Positions 25,412 through 37,665 are shown, counted from the first letter of the stretch. The stretch is 64,000 nucleotides of DNA from Frankia alni ACN14a (GCF_000058485.1 NC_008278.1:4706962-4770961); one strand, 5' to 3'. A program made the numbers and translations. The notes: generated from the letters alone by a model not told the origin.

Positions 25412-25664
25412 CGTGCATCCCCGATCGCTACGTAGTTCTACTCATTCCGTTTTAGCTGGGCGGGACCTAGTGTCGCACCTGAGGCCATGCCTGGCGGCCA
25501 GTTTTCCCGGGCCGCTCTCGACTGCGCGCAGCGGTGAACCAACGGACCGGAGCACCCGAGGGACCACGACGGACTGCAACCTCGCGCAGGACTAGGTCCG
25601 CTTCTGACGCCGATCAACCGCTGCGCCGACTCCACCAGGCACTCGACGAACCCAGGAGTGAGAG

Positions 25665-26612
25665 TTGACAAGACTCGGAAGACAGGCGGGGGCCGCGGCA
25701 ATGCCTCGTCGACCACGGAAACGGATTCCGACCGCATTCGGCCAGGCGGGGTCAGCGGCTCCCCGTCGGTTTCGCGCTACGTCCGGTCCCGCTTCAAGGC
25801 TGATAGCTGTCGCCGGGGTCCTGACGGTCGCCCTGCTTGGCGTCGCGGCGGTACCGGCCGGCGCGGCCACCTCGTCTCCGCCTCAGCGACTGCCTGGCAA
25901 TGCGGACAGCTTCGAGCGGACCTTCCAGCCGGCATACGACTATGACAGCGACGGCTGCTATCCCACCCCTGCGATCGGCCCCACCGGAGTGCTGAACAGC
26001 GGGCTCAAGCCAACAGGCTCGCTCGGTGGCAGCTGCCACGACCGCAGTGACCTCGACAACACCAACGGATACTCCCGCCATTACTGCAGCAATGGCTGGT
26101 GCGCAATCCTCTACGGGCTCTACTTCGAAAAAGACCAGTTCACCTTTGCCGGAGGCGGCCACTGGCACGACTGGGAACACGTCGTCGTCTGGGTACAGAA
26201 CAACCAGGCGAAATATGTCGCAACCTCGGCACATGGAGAATTCGACACCTACCCGGCCAGCGCGATCCGCTGGACCGGCACCCATCCGAAGATTGTTTAC
26301 CACAAGGACGGCGCGTCAACCCACAGCTTCCGTCCCGCAAGATCTGGTGACGAGCCGCCGGAGAACGCCTATCACACGTGGCGCTTCCCGGACCTCGTCG
26401 GCTGGAACGGATATCCCGCCGGACTACGCGAGAGACTGTCCGCAGCCGACTGGGGAAAAGCTACCTTCGGCCTGAAGAACGGCGAGTTCTTGAAGAATCT
26501 CCTGACAGCCAAGCCGAAAGCCGTCACCTTCAACCCCTTCAGCTCCTGCTCCATATATCAAAACTTTGCCACTATTCTGAAATGCCTGGCGGCAACTGAA
26601 ACGCGGTCCTGA
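25665..26612 (+). CDS. secreted NPP1 / Nep1-like (NLP) protein
   Basis: The protein is 315 residues. A TTG at 25665 is preceded by AGGAG at six bases; an ATG 12 codons later is possible. An Arg-rich n-region and hydrophobic stretch at 46-66 end in AVPAGAATS, a signal peptide with cleavage near 68. The mature protein has the NPP1 fold marks: a helical N-part, Cys at 98, 124, 141 and 146, and the GGHWHDWEH motif at 164-172, corresponding to the conserved GHRHDWE heptapeptide that binds the divalent ion. VVVWVQNNQAKYVATSAHG follows as in the family. NLPs bind plant sphingolipids and lyse eudicot membranes, or act as non-toxic elicitors. Activity here is unproven; the Arg to Trp change is inside the motif. 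Confidence 0.88.
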   Translation: MTRLGRQAGAAAMPRRPRKRIPTAFGQAGSAAPRRFRATSGPASRLIAVAGVLTVALLGVAAVPAGAATSSPPQRLPGNADSFERTFQPAYDYDSDGCYPTPAIGPTGVLNSGLKPTGSLGGSCHDRSDLDNTNGYSRHYCSNGWCAILYGLYFEKDQFTFAGGGHWHDWEHVVVWVQNNQAKYVATSAHGEFDTYPASAIRWTGTHPKIVYHKDGASTHSFRPARSGDEPPENAYHTWRFPDLVGWNGYPAGLRERLSAADWGKATFGLKNGEFLKNLLTAKPKAVTFNPFSSCSIYQNFATILKCLAATETRS

Positions 26613-26656
26613 TTCTCCTGGCGATGACCGTCGATGTCAGTGATAGTGGGTCGATC

Positions 26657-28501
26657 TCAGCCTCGGGGGGTGAGGTCGGCGACGAGGACGGGGTCGAGGC
26701 CGCCGGGGGTGCCGTCCGGCTCGGTCTTCGACACGGTCAGCCGGGCGGCGCGGCCGTCGAGCTCCAGCACGGCGAGCTGGCTGTCGAACCAGGGGCCGTC
26801 GGTCACCTTCCAGCGCAGCGCCCGCCGCGGCACGCCGGCCAGTCGCGCGACCGCGCCCGAGGCGACGGCGAACGGGGCTCGGCGGGACAACGCGTCGATC
26901 CGACGGATCCCGGGGCCGAGCGGGTTGCGGAACGGCGAGCAGACCGCCTGCCAGACCGGCACGCCCGCGCCGCCCGGACTACGCGGATTGGCCGGACCGA
27001 CCTTCGACAGGTCCGCGCGGGCGAGGTAGGCGTGGTGAACGTCGCCGGACAGCACGACGACGCTGGCCGGGGCGGGGCCGTGCTCGCCGGCGCTGACGGC
27101 GCGCAGCAGCTCCGTCATCGCGTCGAAGGACGCGCCGAACGCCGCCCAGTGTTCGAGGTCCAGCGCCTGGCGCAGCCGCTCGGCCGCGGCGGCCGCGCGG
27201 TGGCCCCACCGACCCGCCGCGATCTGCTCGTTGGCCGCCTCGACGTTGTGGATCAGTGGGCTGAGCAGGTACGGCACCGACGTGCCGAGCAGCAGGTGGT
27301 CGACCTCGCCGGTGTGCTCGGTCTGCCGGCGCACCCAGGCCCACTCGGCGGCGTCGACCATCGCCCGCGTGCCGTCCGCCGCGACGACCCGCGTCGCCCG
27401 CGAATCGATCACGACCAGCCGGGTGCGGCCCAGGTCCCAGCGGAAACTCCACCGCACCGCCCGGTCGGCGTCGACGTCCGCCTGGTCGGGGCGGGGCCGG
27501 TCGGCGTCGGCGTCCGACCGCCGGGCGAAGGCGCGCAGCAGGTCCTCCGCGGACGGGCCGGGGCCGGCGGTGCCCGTCGGGCCGGTCGGGCCCGGCGTGC
27601 CGGCCGCGACGACGGCGCGGTGGACCGGGTCCCGGTCACGCTCCCGCGGGCTCAGGTTGCCCAGGTGCTGGTACAGCCAGTAGGCCATGATCCCGCCGGT
27701 GATCCGCGCGTCCCACCAGGGCTCGGTCCTGATCCGGGCGCGCCACGCCGCGGAGATGTTCCAGTCGTCGCGCACGTCGTGGTCGTCGAAGATCATGGCC
27801 GTGGGGACCGTGGACAGCAGCCAGCGGATCTCCGGCTGCGACCAGGCCTCCTGGTAGAGCCAGGTGTACTCCTCGAAGTCGGCGATCTCCTCCCCCGGCG
27901 CGGTGGCGACGTCGCGTCGCCCCCGGATCCGCGCGGCGGTCCGCGGGGAGACGTGGTCGGCGTAGACCTGGTCGCCGAGCAGCAGCAGGGCGCCCGGCCA
28001 GCTGGCGGGGTCGCGCGTGGGCAGCTCCAGCGCGAGGGCGTGCAGGGCGTCCGTGCCCAGGCCCTGGCTGTCGTCGTCGGCGTTGAGGGTGAACGGCGGC
28101 TCCTGCGGCGCGGTGACGCGGCACGAGCCGAAGACGATCCGCACCGGCGCGTCGCCGCCGACGGGCCGCAGCAGGCTCGGCGGCGCCCCGGGCTCGGGCC
28201 AGACCCGCACGGGCGCCGGCTGCGTGGTCCCCGTCAGCCACACCTCGTACGGGACCGGCTTCCCGGGCACGAGCCCCTCGGCGACGACCAGGCCGTAGTG
28301 GTGCCCGGCCACCTCGAACGTCGACGCGCGGCCCGCGACCCGTCCCACGGGGGCCTCGCCCGCCGCGTCGTGGACGGTCTCGCCCCCGCCCTGCGAGGGG
28401 ATGGCGAGCAGGATCTCGCAGGCGGCATCGGTCTCCACCCAGACGGTGACACCGGAGCCGTCCGGGTGGCGCTGGATGGGACCGAGGACGAGACGAGTCA
28501 T
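26657..28501 (-). CDS. PhoD-like phosphatase (alkaline phosphatase D family)
   Basis: The protein is 614 residues. An N-terminal beta-domain (LGPIQRHPDGSGVTVWVETD, RASTFEVAGHHYGLVVAEGL) precedes the metallophosphatase: IVFGSCR, LLLGDQVYADH, MIFDDHDVRDDWN with the metal Asp/His residues, LVVIDSRATRVV and VVVLSGDVHHAYLARADL. Members remove phosphate from mono- or diesters using iron and calcium. There is no signal peptide in this copy, so a cytosolic place is likely, unlike secreted PhoD. A GPTGPTGTAGPGPS insert lies in the middle. It converges with the NPP1 gene at 44 bp. Confidence 0.88.
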   Translation of the reverse strand: MTRLVLGPIQRHPDGSGVTVWVETDAACEILLAIPSQGGGETVHDAAGEAPVGRVAGRASTFEVAGHHYGLVVAEGLVPGKPVPYEVWLTGTTQPAPVRVWPEPGAPPSLLRPVGGDAPVRIVFGSCRVTAPQEPPFTLNADDDSQGLGTDALHALALELPTRDPASWPGALLLLGDQVYADHVSPRTAARIRGRRDVATAPGEEIADFEEYTWLYQEAWSQPEIRWLLSTVPTAMIFDDHDVRDDWNISAAWRARIRTEPWWDARITGGIMAYWLYQHLGNLSPRERDRDPVHRAVVAAGTPGPTGPTGTAGPGPSAEDLLRAFARRSDADADRPRPDQADVDADRAVRWSFRWDLGRTRLVVIDSRATRVVAADGTRAMVDAAEWAWVRRQTEHTGEVDHLLLGTSVPYLLSPLIHNVEAANEQIAAGRWGHRAAAAAERLRQALDLEHWAAFGASFDAMTELLRAVSAGEHGPAPASVVVLSGDVHHAYLARADLSKVGPANPRSPGGAGVPVWQAVCSPFRNPLGPGIRRIDALSRRAPFAVASGAVARLAGVPRRALRWKVTDGPWFDSQLAVLELDGRAARLTVSKTEPDGTPGGLDPVLVADLTPRG

Positions 28502-31706
<3,205 letters not shown>

Positions 31707-31763
31707 ACCGGCAGCCCGGGAGGGTCACCCGGCTCGTCACCTTCAGCGTGTAAGACCTCCATC

Positions 31764-32675
31764 ATGGCGACTCCCTTCACCGGGCCGGCCGGTGCAGTCC
31801 GTCCGGGCGGGCTGTTCGCGGCCATCCGCGCAACGCTGCCGAGCCTCGTGCCGAGCGAGCAGCGGGTGGCCGAGGTGTGTCTGGCCCGTCCGGGGGAGGT
31901 GGTGGAGTGGTCCGCGGCCCAGCTCGCGGAGGCGGCGGGGACCTCGGCGGCCACCGTGGTCCGGGCCTGCCAGTCGCTGGGCTTCCGCGGGTTCCAGCAC
32001 TTCCGGGTGGAGCTGGCCCGGGAGGCGGGGGCGGCGGCGCTGCGCGGCGAGGTCGGCCGCGCCGGCGCCGGGGATCCGGTCGAGCGCCTGGTCGACACCG
32101 TGTTCGAGGCGGCTGCGAAGGTGCTCGCCGACGCGTTGGGGCCGCTGGACCGCGCCAGCCTCACCCCGGCGGTCGACCTGCTGGACTCCGCCGGGCGGCT
32201 GCTCATCGTCGGCAACGGCGGCTCGGGACCCGTCGCCCAGGACGCGGCGCTGCGCTTCCTCAGCATCGGCCGCCCCGCGGAGGCGCCGGGTGACTCGATC
32301 ATCCAGGAGATTGCGGCCCGACTGCTCGCGCCCACCGACGTCTGCCTGGTCATCACCTCCTCCGGCGCGAACGAGCCGACGCTGCGCGCCGCCGAGGCCG
32401 CCCGCAGCGCCGGCGCCCCGGTCATCGGGATCACCAGCTACACGTCGGGCCCGCTGGCCGAGATCGCCGACATCACCCTCGTCATCGGCACGCCCGACTG
32501 GCCGGTCGGCACGGACACGATCGCCAGCCGGCTGGCGTCCCTGCTGCTGCTCAACGCGCTGCAACTCGCCGTCGGGCTGCGCCGGGAGAACGACCCGCAA
32601 CGAGCGTCGTCCCTGGTCCCGGACGTCCTCGGCCACTCGGTGCGGGCCGAGCCGGCAGGTCCGCCGGAGCCGTAG
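31764..32675 (+). CDS. RpiR/MurR family transcriptional regulator with SIS domain
   Basis: The protein is 303 residues. The N-terminal helix-turn-helix of the RpiR family reads LVPSEQRVAEVCLARPGEVVEWSAAQLAEAAGTSAATVVRACQSLGFRGFQHFRVELARE. The C-terminal SIS fold, which binds phosphosugars, shows LLIVGNGGSGPVAQDAALRFLSIG, VCLVITSSGANEPTLRAAEAARSAGAPVIGITSY. Such regulators respond to sugar phosphates. It lies just upstream of the Ugp-like importer operon on the same strand, separated by 285 bp, and probably controls it. Confidence 0.9.
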   Translation: MATPFTGPAGAVRPGGLFAAIRATLPSLVPSEQRVAEVCLARPGEVVEWSAAQLAEAAGTSAATVVRACQSLGFRGFQHFRVELAREAGAAALRGEVGRAGAGDPVERLVDTVFEAAAKVLADALGPLDRASLTPAVDLLDSAGRLLIVGNGGSGPVAQDAALRFLSIGRPAEAPGDSIIQEIAARLLAPTDVCLVITSSGANEPTLRAAEAARSAGAPVIGITSYTSGPLAEIADITLVIGTPDWPVGTDTIASRLASLLLLNALQLAVGLRRENDPQRASSLVPDVLGHSVRAEPAGPPEP

Positions 32676-32900
32676 GGGGCCGAGCACGGCGACGGGCCCA
32701 GGCAGCGATGGACACCTGGCCGCAGGTACACATTCCACCGATCTTCTCACTGTCCGTAGCAGGCAAGGGCGGCACCGTCAGCGCCGTGACCAGGTCGAAT
32801 CGTGCCCCTCTCGCCAGACGCCAGGCCGAACCGTTGCGATAAGTGACCACCGTCCGTTTCCCGTCCGTCGAAGACCGTTCATCTCGGTGTTCGACGCTGC

Positions 32901-32953
32901 CCAGGTAACAGGAAACCGGGAGCTGTCCTGCTTCCGGAACGGACGTTACCTGG
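32901..32953 (+). promoter_or_regulatory. inverted repeat overlapping the ribosome site of the importer ATPase
   Basis: CCAGGTAAC at 32901-32909 and GTTACCTGG at 32945-32953 are perfect reverse complements separated by 35 bases. The right arm runs into the Shine-Dalgarno-like TGGAG and lies 7 bases before the GTG at 32961. It could be a bipartite operator for the RpiR regulator or an RNA stem hiding the ribosome site. Confidence 0.55.
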
Positions 32954-32960
32954 AGTGCTG

Positions 32961-34154
32961 GTGGCAGAGATCCGGATCGAGGGCCTGACGAGGACCTTCG
33001 GCGATGTCCGCGCCGTGGATGACATCTCCCTCGAGGTGGCCGACGGCGACTTCCTCGTGCTGCTGGGCCCGAGCGGGTGCGGGAAGACGACGCTGCTGCG
33101 GATGATCGCGGGCCTGCTGGAGCCGAGCGAGGGCCGCATCCTGCTCGGCGAGCGCGACATCACCCACCTGCCGGCCCGCCAGCGTGACCTCGCGATGGTC
33201 TTCCAGAGCTACGCGCTCTACCCGCACCTGTCCGTCGAACGCAACATCGGTTTCCCGCTGCGGGCCGCCCGCGTGCCCCGGGCCGAGATCCGCCGCCGCG
33301 TCCGCGAGGTCGCCGGGCAGCTCGAACTCGACCACCTGCTCGCCCGCCGACCCCGCGAGCTGTCCGGCGGTCAGCGCCAGCGGGTCGCCCTCGGCCGCGC
33401 GCTGGTCCGCGACCCGCAGGCGTTCCTCATGGACGAGCCGCTGTCCAACCTCGACGCCAAGCTGCGCACCGCCACCCGCACCGAGCTCACCGCCCTGCAC
33501 CGCCGGCTCGGGCGCACCTTCGTCTACGTCACCCACGACCAGGTGGAGGCGATGTCGATGGCCACCCGGGTGGCGCTGCTCAGCGGCGGCCGGGTGGAGC
33601 AGGTCGGCACGCCGACGGAGGTGTACGACACCCCGGCGTCCGTGTTCGTCGCGGGCTTCCTCGGCGCGCCGCCGATGAACCTGCTGGCGGCCCGCATCGA
33701 GGCGGCCGGCCCGATGCTGACGGTGCAGGCCCCGGGCCTGCGCCTCCCGCTGTGGCCGGGCACGGCGCCGCAGCGCGAGGTGACCCTCGGCATCCGCCCG
33801 GAAAGCCTGCGTCGGATCCCGGCCGGCAACCCCACCGCCGAGCACCACCCGGACGCGGAGATCGACGGTGTCGTCACCGCGATCGAGAACCTGGGCAGCG
33901 AGGAGGTGGCCTGGTGCGACGTGCACGGGCAGGCGTTGGCGCTGCGCGGGCCGCGGCCGATCGGACTCGCGATCGGTGACCGGACCCGCCTCGGCGTCGA
34001 CCCGGCCCGCGTCCACCTGTTCGACCGGGCCAGCGGGCGTCGCCTGACCTGGCAGCAGCCGACCGACCAGCCGACGGTGACGGCCGCCGTCGCCGCCGGG
34101 ACGCCGGTACTCCCCGATCCGACCACCGCGACTCCGGCCGCCGCCGGCGTCTGA
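32961..34154 (+). CDS. ugpC: sugar/glycerol-phosphate ABC importer ATPase (UgpC/MsmX type)
   Basis: The protein is 397 residues. Nucleotide-binding motifs: LGPSGCGKTTLL, Q-loop VFQSYALYPHLSVERNI, signature LSGGQRQRVALGRAL, Walker B AFLMDEPLSNLDAKLR and VTHDQVEAMSMA. The C-terminal part is the OB-fold regulatory domain of the MalK/UgpC subfamily (GIRPESLRRIPAG, IGDRTRLGVDPARVHLFDRASGRRL). GGAG lies five bases before the GTG at 32961; a GTG at 32955 is also in frame. MalK-type ATPases energise sugar or sn-glycerol-3-phosphate uptake. Symbol is given by family, not by proven substrate. Confidence 0.88.
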   Translation: MAEIRIEGLTRTFGDVRAVDDISLEVADGDFLVLLGPSGCGKTTLLRMIAGLLEPSEGRILLGERDITHLPARQRDLAMVFQSYALYPHLSVERNIGFPLRAARVPRAEIRRRVREVAGQLELDHLLARRPRELSGGQRQRVALGRALVRDPQAFLMDEPLSNLDAKLRTATRTELTALHRRLGRTFVYVTHDQVEAMSMATRVALLSGGRVEQVGTPTEVYDTPASVFVAGFLGAPPMNLLAARIEAAGPMLTVQAPGLRLPLWPGTAPQREVTLGIRPESLRRIPAGNPTAEHHPDAEIDGVVTAIENLGSEEVAWCDVHGQALALRGPRPIGLAIGDRTRLGVDPARVHLFDRASGRRLTWQQPTDQPTVTAAVAAGTPVLPDPTTATPAAAGV

Positions 34155-34162
34155 CCCGCCGC

Positions 34163-34226
34163 ATCCGAGCCACCCGCCACACCCGAGCCACCCGCCACAC
34201 CCGAGCCACCCGCCACACCCGAGCCA
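34163..34226. repeat. 18-bp tandem repeat between importer ATPase and binding protein genes
   Basis: CGAGCCACCCGCCACACC occurs three times in succession with a partial fourth copy. Confidence 0.85.
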
Positions 34227-34251
34227 GGACCCAATCGATCCCCCAGGGAGC

Positions 34252-35634
34252 ATGACCGTGGCCCGACCACGCCTGCTGCGTGCCGCAGCCGGCCTCGTGC
34301 TGATCGCCGCGCTGGCCTCCGCGTGCGCGACCTCCTCGTCGACGCCGTCCAGCGCGAACGCCGGTGCCGGCGCGACCGCGACGATCCCCGAACTCGCCGC
34401 CGACCAGAAGGTCTCCATCGTCTTCGAGAGCTACAACCTCACCAGCACGGGCACCTGGAAGCCGATCATCGAGGGGCTGCTGCGCGACTTCCAGGCCGCG
34501 CATCCCAACATCACCGTCAAGGGCCAGCCGCCGCAGAGCACCACGAACGGCGACTACGTCACCAGCGTCAAGAACCAGGTGCTCGCGGGCAGCCCGCCCG
34601 ACGTCGCCCAGGTCACGTTCGACGCGCTGCGGTTCGCCGCCGGCAGCCTCGGCGCCCAGCCCCTGGACACCCTGGTCGGACGGGACGCCGTGCAGGCCAA
34701 CTTCGGCGGCGCCCACCCGTTCGCCCCCACCGCGCGCACCCTCGGCGACGTCAACGGCAGGACCTACGCGGTGCCCTACGTCTTCTCCACCCCGGTGCTC
34801 TGGCTGAACAGGACGCTGTTCACCCAGGCCGGGCTGGATCCGGCCAACCCGCCGAAGACCTGGGCCGACGTCAGGACCGCCGCCCTCGCCATCAAGGCCA
34901 GGACCGGCAGGGACGGCATCGTCGTCGACTGCCTGACGAAGGCCGCCGTCTGGTGCTTCCAGAGCCTGGTCCGATCCTCGGGGGGTCGGGTGATGTCCGC
35001 GGACGGCCGGACCCTGTCGTTCGGCGACGCGCCGGCCGTCGCGGCGGTGTCGACCGCGGCCGACCTGGCCCACAGCGGCGCCATGCCCAACCTGGACCAG
35101 CAGCAGGCGTTCAAGGCGTTCAGCGGCGGGCAGCTCGGGATGATCCTGGAGACCAGCGCCGTGCAGGGGCTGTTCATGGCCGGGGCCAGGGCGAACAACT
35201 GGGAGCTCGGCGCCTCGCAGGAGCCGTCGTTCGGGTCGAAGCCGGTCGTCCCCACCAACTCGGGCTCCGGCCTGGCCGTCTTCAGCAAGGACCCGGCCAA
35301 GCAGCGCGCCGCCTGGGAACTGATCAAGTTCCTCACCAGCGACCACGCCTACACCCAGATCTCCTCGAAGATCGGCTACCTGCCGCTGCGCACCGGGCTC
35401 ATCGACGACCCGAACGGCCTGCAGGCGTGGGCGAAGGCGAACCCGCTCATCAGGCCCAACCTCGACCAGCTCACCCGGCTGCAGCCGTGGGAGTCCTTCC
35501 CCGGCGACAACTACCTGCAGATCAGCGACACGATGATGTCCGCGGTCGAGGGCGCCGTCTTCGGCGGCAAGGACCCCGCCGCCACGATGGCCGCCGCGCA
35601 GAAGCAGGCCACCACCCTCCTGCCGCCCAAGTGA
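34252..35634 (+). CDS. ugpB: extracellular solute-binding lipoprotein, family 1 (UgpB-like)
   Basis: The protein is 460 residues. Signal peptide RLLRAAAGLVLIAALASAC ends in a lipobox. The mature part starts KVSIVFESYNLTSTGTWKPIIEGLLRDFQAAHPNITVKGQ, typical of SBP family 1, with VLAGSPPDVAQVTFDALRF, GDVNGRTYAVPYVFSTPVLWLNRTLFTQAGLDPANPPKTWADV and TNSGSGLAVFSKDPAKQRAAWELIKFLTS. The S-T-P-V-L-W-L-N region matches UgpB-type glycerol-phosphate receptors. The ATG follows CAGGGAGC. The phosphodiesterase gene overlaps its stop. Confidence 0.9.
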   Translation: MTVARPRLLRAAAGLVLIAALASACATSSSTPSSANAGAGATATIPELAADQKVSIVFESYNLTSTGTWKPIIEGLLRDFQAAHPNITVKGQPPQSTTNGDYVTSVKNQVLAGSPPDVAQVTFDALRFAAGSLGAQPLDTLVGRDAVQANFGGAHPFAPTARTLGDVNGRTYAVPYVFSTPVLWLNRTLFTQAGLDPANPPKTWADVRTAALAIKARTGRDGIVVDCLTKAAVWCFQSLVRSSGGRVMSADGRTLSFGDAPAVAAVSTAADLAHSGAMPNLDQQQAFKAFSGGQLGMILETSAVQGLFMAGARANNWELGASQEPSFGSKPVVPTNSGSGLAVFSKDPAKQRAAWELIKFLTSDHAYTQISSKIGYLPLRTGLIDDPNGLQAWAKANPLIRPNLDQLTRLQPWESFPGDNYLQISDTMMSAVEGAVFGGKDPAATMAAAQKQATTLLPPK

Positions 35635-36572
35635 CCCCGACGGACCTGCTCGCCACGTCCGCGGAAGGGACGCCCGTGCTCTCCCTGCCCGCCTCGAACG
35701 CCCCCACGCCCACCCACACCCTGATCCAGATCAGCGACACCCACATCGTCCGACCGGGCGAGCTGCTGTACGACAAGGTCGACACCCACGCCGTGCTGGC
35801 GGCCGTCCTCGCCCAGCTCGAGGCGTCCCCGCTGCGGATCGGCGTCCTGCTGCTCACCGGCGACCTGGCCGACAGCGGCGATCCGCTGGCCTACCGGCGG
35901 CTGCGGGAACTGGTGGAGCCGGTCGCCGCCCGGATGGGGGTGCCGGTCCTCTACGGGATGGGCAACCACGACGCGCGTGGCCCGTTCCGGGCGGGGCTGC
36001 TCGGCGTGGAGCCGACCACCGAGCCCTACGACTACACGCACTGGGTCGACGACCTGCGGGTCGTCGTGCTCGACAGCACCGAGCCGGGCCAGCACGGCGG
36101 TCTCCTCAGCACCGCCCAACTGGGCTGGCTCGCCGACGAGCTGGCCACCCCGGCGCCCGCCGGGACGGTGCTCGCCCTGCACCACCCGCCCGTGCCCTCC
36201 CCGATCGCCGCGGTGAACACGCTGCTGCTCGCCGAGCCGGAACGCCTCGCGGCCGTCCTCGCCGGCAGCGACGTGAAGATCGTGCTGACCGGGCATGCTC
36301 ATCACGCGTCGGCGGGCGTGCTCGGCGGGGTCCCGGTGTGGGTGGCGGGTGCCACCGCCTACCGGGCCCAGGTGGTGGGGCCCGCCGACCGGATGACGGG
36401 GCTGGTGGGCGGCGAGTACACCCGGGTCGACGTCTACCCGACCGGCGCGGTGGCCACCACGGTGCCGATCGGCCCCGCCGACGTGCTCTACGACATGAGC
36501 CTGGACGATCTCACCCGCCACGCCGCCGAGTACACCGCCCACGCGGCCCAGGCCACCCACGCCGCCCTCTAA
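35631..36572 (+). CDS. metallophosphoesterase, CpdA/GpdQ-like phosphodiesterase
   Basis: The protein is 313 residues from a GTG overlapping the ugpB stop; a GTG at 35676 has a better ribosome site (GGAAGGGA). Metal motifs are in order: LIQISDTHI (D-x-H), LLLTGDLADSG (GD), YGMGNHDARG (GNHD), LALHHPPVPSP and VLTGHAHHASAG (GHxH). This is the cyclic nucleotide/glycerophosphodiester phosphodiesterase branch. Placement between a glycerol-phosphate-like receptor and its permeases suggests hydrolysis of imported glycerophosphodiesters (GpdQ role), although cAMP cannot be excluded. No signal peptide, so cytosolic. Confidence 0.88.
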   Translation: MTPTDLLATSAEGTPVLSLPASNAPTPTHTLIQISDTHIVRPGELLYDKVDTHAVLAAVLAQLEASPLRIGVLLLTGDLADSGDPLAYRRLRELVEPVAARMGVPVLYGMGNHDARGPFRAGLLGVEPTTEPYDYTHWVDDLRVVVLDSTEPGQHGGLLSTAQLGWLADELATPAPAGTVLALHHPPVPSPIAAVNTLLLAEPERLAAVLAGSDVKIVLTGHAHHASAGVLGGVPVWVAGATAYRAQVVGPADRMTGLVGGEYTRVDVYPTGAVATTVPIGPADVLYDMSLDDLTRHAAEYTAHAAQATHAAL

Positions 36573-36615
36573 CAGCCCAGCGAGAACAGCCCAGCGAGCG
36601 CGCGGGAGCGCGTAG

Positions 36616-36649
36616 CCCCGTGCGTGGCCCGGTCGGGCCCCGCACGGGG
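36616..36649 (+). terminator. strong hairpin inside the importer operon
   Basis: CCCCGTGCG at 36616-36624 pairs with CGCACGGGG at 36641-36649, and inside it GGCCCG pairs with CGGGCC, leaving a 2-4 base loop with one T-C mismatch. No T-run follows, so it may be an attenuator or an mRNA stability element separating receptor and permease messages. Confidence 0.65.
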
Positions 36650-36684
36650 GTGGCGTCCGTCTGCCGGAGAGGAAGTTCCAGACC

Positions 36685-37665
36685 GTGTTTGTCGAAGTCG
36701 CGCCGTCCGGCGCCGCGAGGATCTCCGGCGGCGGTGGGGCCGCGGTGGCGCTCCCGGCCCGGCGGATCCAGGCGGCCCGCCCGCCGCTCGCCCGGCGGGC
36801 GCTCGGCGCCCTGCCGCCCTATCTCTACCTGCTGCCGGGCCTGGCCTGCCTGGTGCTGTGGACGTACAAACCGATCGTCGAGGCCGTCCAGCTCTCCTTC
36901 TACCACTGGAACCTGCTGCCCACCTCGCCGCGGACCTACGTCGGGCTCGAGAACTACCGGCGGGTGTTCACCCTCCCCCAGTTGCGCGGCGCCGCCACGA
37001 ACACGCTCTGGTACATGCTCGGCCTGATCCCCTTCTCGATCATCCTGCCCACCGCCGTCGCCCTGGGAATCCGGAACCTGGGCGGCCGCTCGCGGTCGAC
37101 GTACCGTGCACTGATCTTCCTGCCGATGCTCATGGCGCCGGTCGCCACGGCCGCGGTGTGGCGCTGGCTGCTGGACCCCAAGGGAATCGTCAACCACGCG
37201 CTCGGACTCGGCTCCTACAACTGGCTGCGGGAGGAGCGGACGGCGCTGCTTTCCATCCTCGCCATCTGTGCCTGGCAGATCCTCGGTTTCGCCACCCTCG
37301 TCGTCTCGGCCGGCCTGACCGGCATCAGCGCCGACTACGCCGAGGCGGCCGAGATGGACGGCGCCTCCCGCTGGCAGGTGACCCGCTGGGTGACGTTGCC
37401 GCTGCTGCGCTCGACGCTGCTGTTCATGCTGCTCATGACGGTGCTGCTGTCCGGCCAGTGGACGTTTCCGCTCCTCGACGTGCTCACCCAGGGCGGGCCC
37501 GCGGACTCCTCCACGAACGTCTACTACCTGCTCTGGGAGTACGGCTTCCGCAGCCTCGACTCCGGTCTCGCCTCGGCCGCCGGCATCGCGTTCTTCGCCA
37601 TCTTCGCCGTCGTCGCCGCAATTCTGGTGAAACTCGCCGACCGCTACAGCTTCGCCGACAACTGA
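36685..37665 (+). CDS. ugpA: ABC importer permease, MalF/UgpA type
   Basis: The protein is 326 residues from a GTG preceded by GGAGAGGAAG. It has six helices, starting with PYLYLLPGLACLVLWTYKPIVEAVQLSFYHW, which is the family's first helix. The EAA loop is YAEAAEMDGASRWQVTRWVTLPLLRSTLLF. Another conserved stretch is YRALIFLPMLMAPVATAAVWRWLLDP. It forms the channel with the MalG-type permease 84 bp downstream. Confidence 0.92.
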   Translation: MFVEVAPSGAARISGGGGAAVALPARRIQAARPPLARRALGALPPYLYLLPGLACLVLWTYKPIVEAVQLSFYHWNLLPTSPRTYVGLENYRRVFTLPQLRGAATNTLWYMLGLIPFSIILPTAVALGIRNLGGRSRSTYRALIFLPMLMAPVATAAVWRWLLDPKGIVNHALGLGSYNWLREERTALLSILAICAWQILGFATLVVSAGLTGISADYAEAAEMDGASRWQVTRWVTLPLLRSTLLFMLLMTVLLSGQWTFPLLDVLTQGGPADSSTNVYYLLWEYGFRSLDSGLASAAGIAFFAIFAVVAAILVKLADRYSFADN

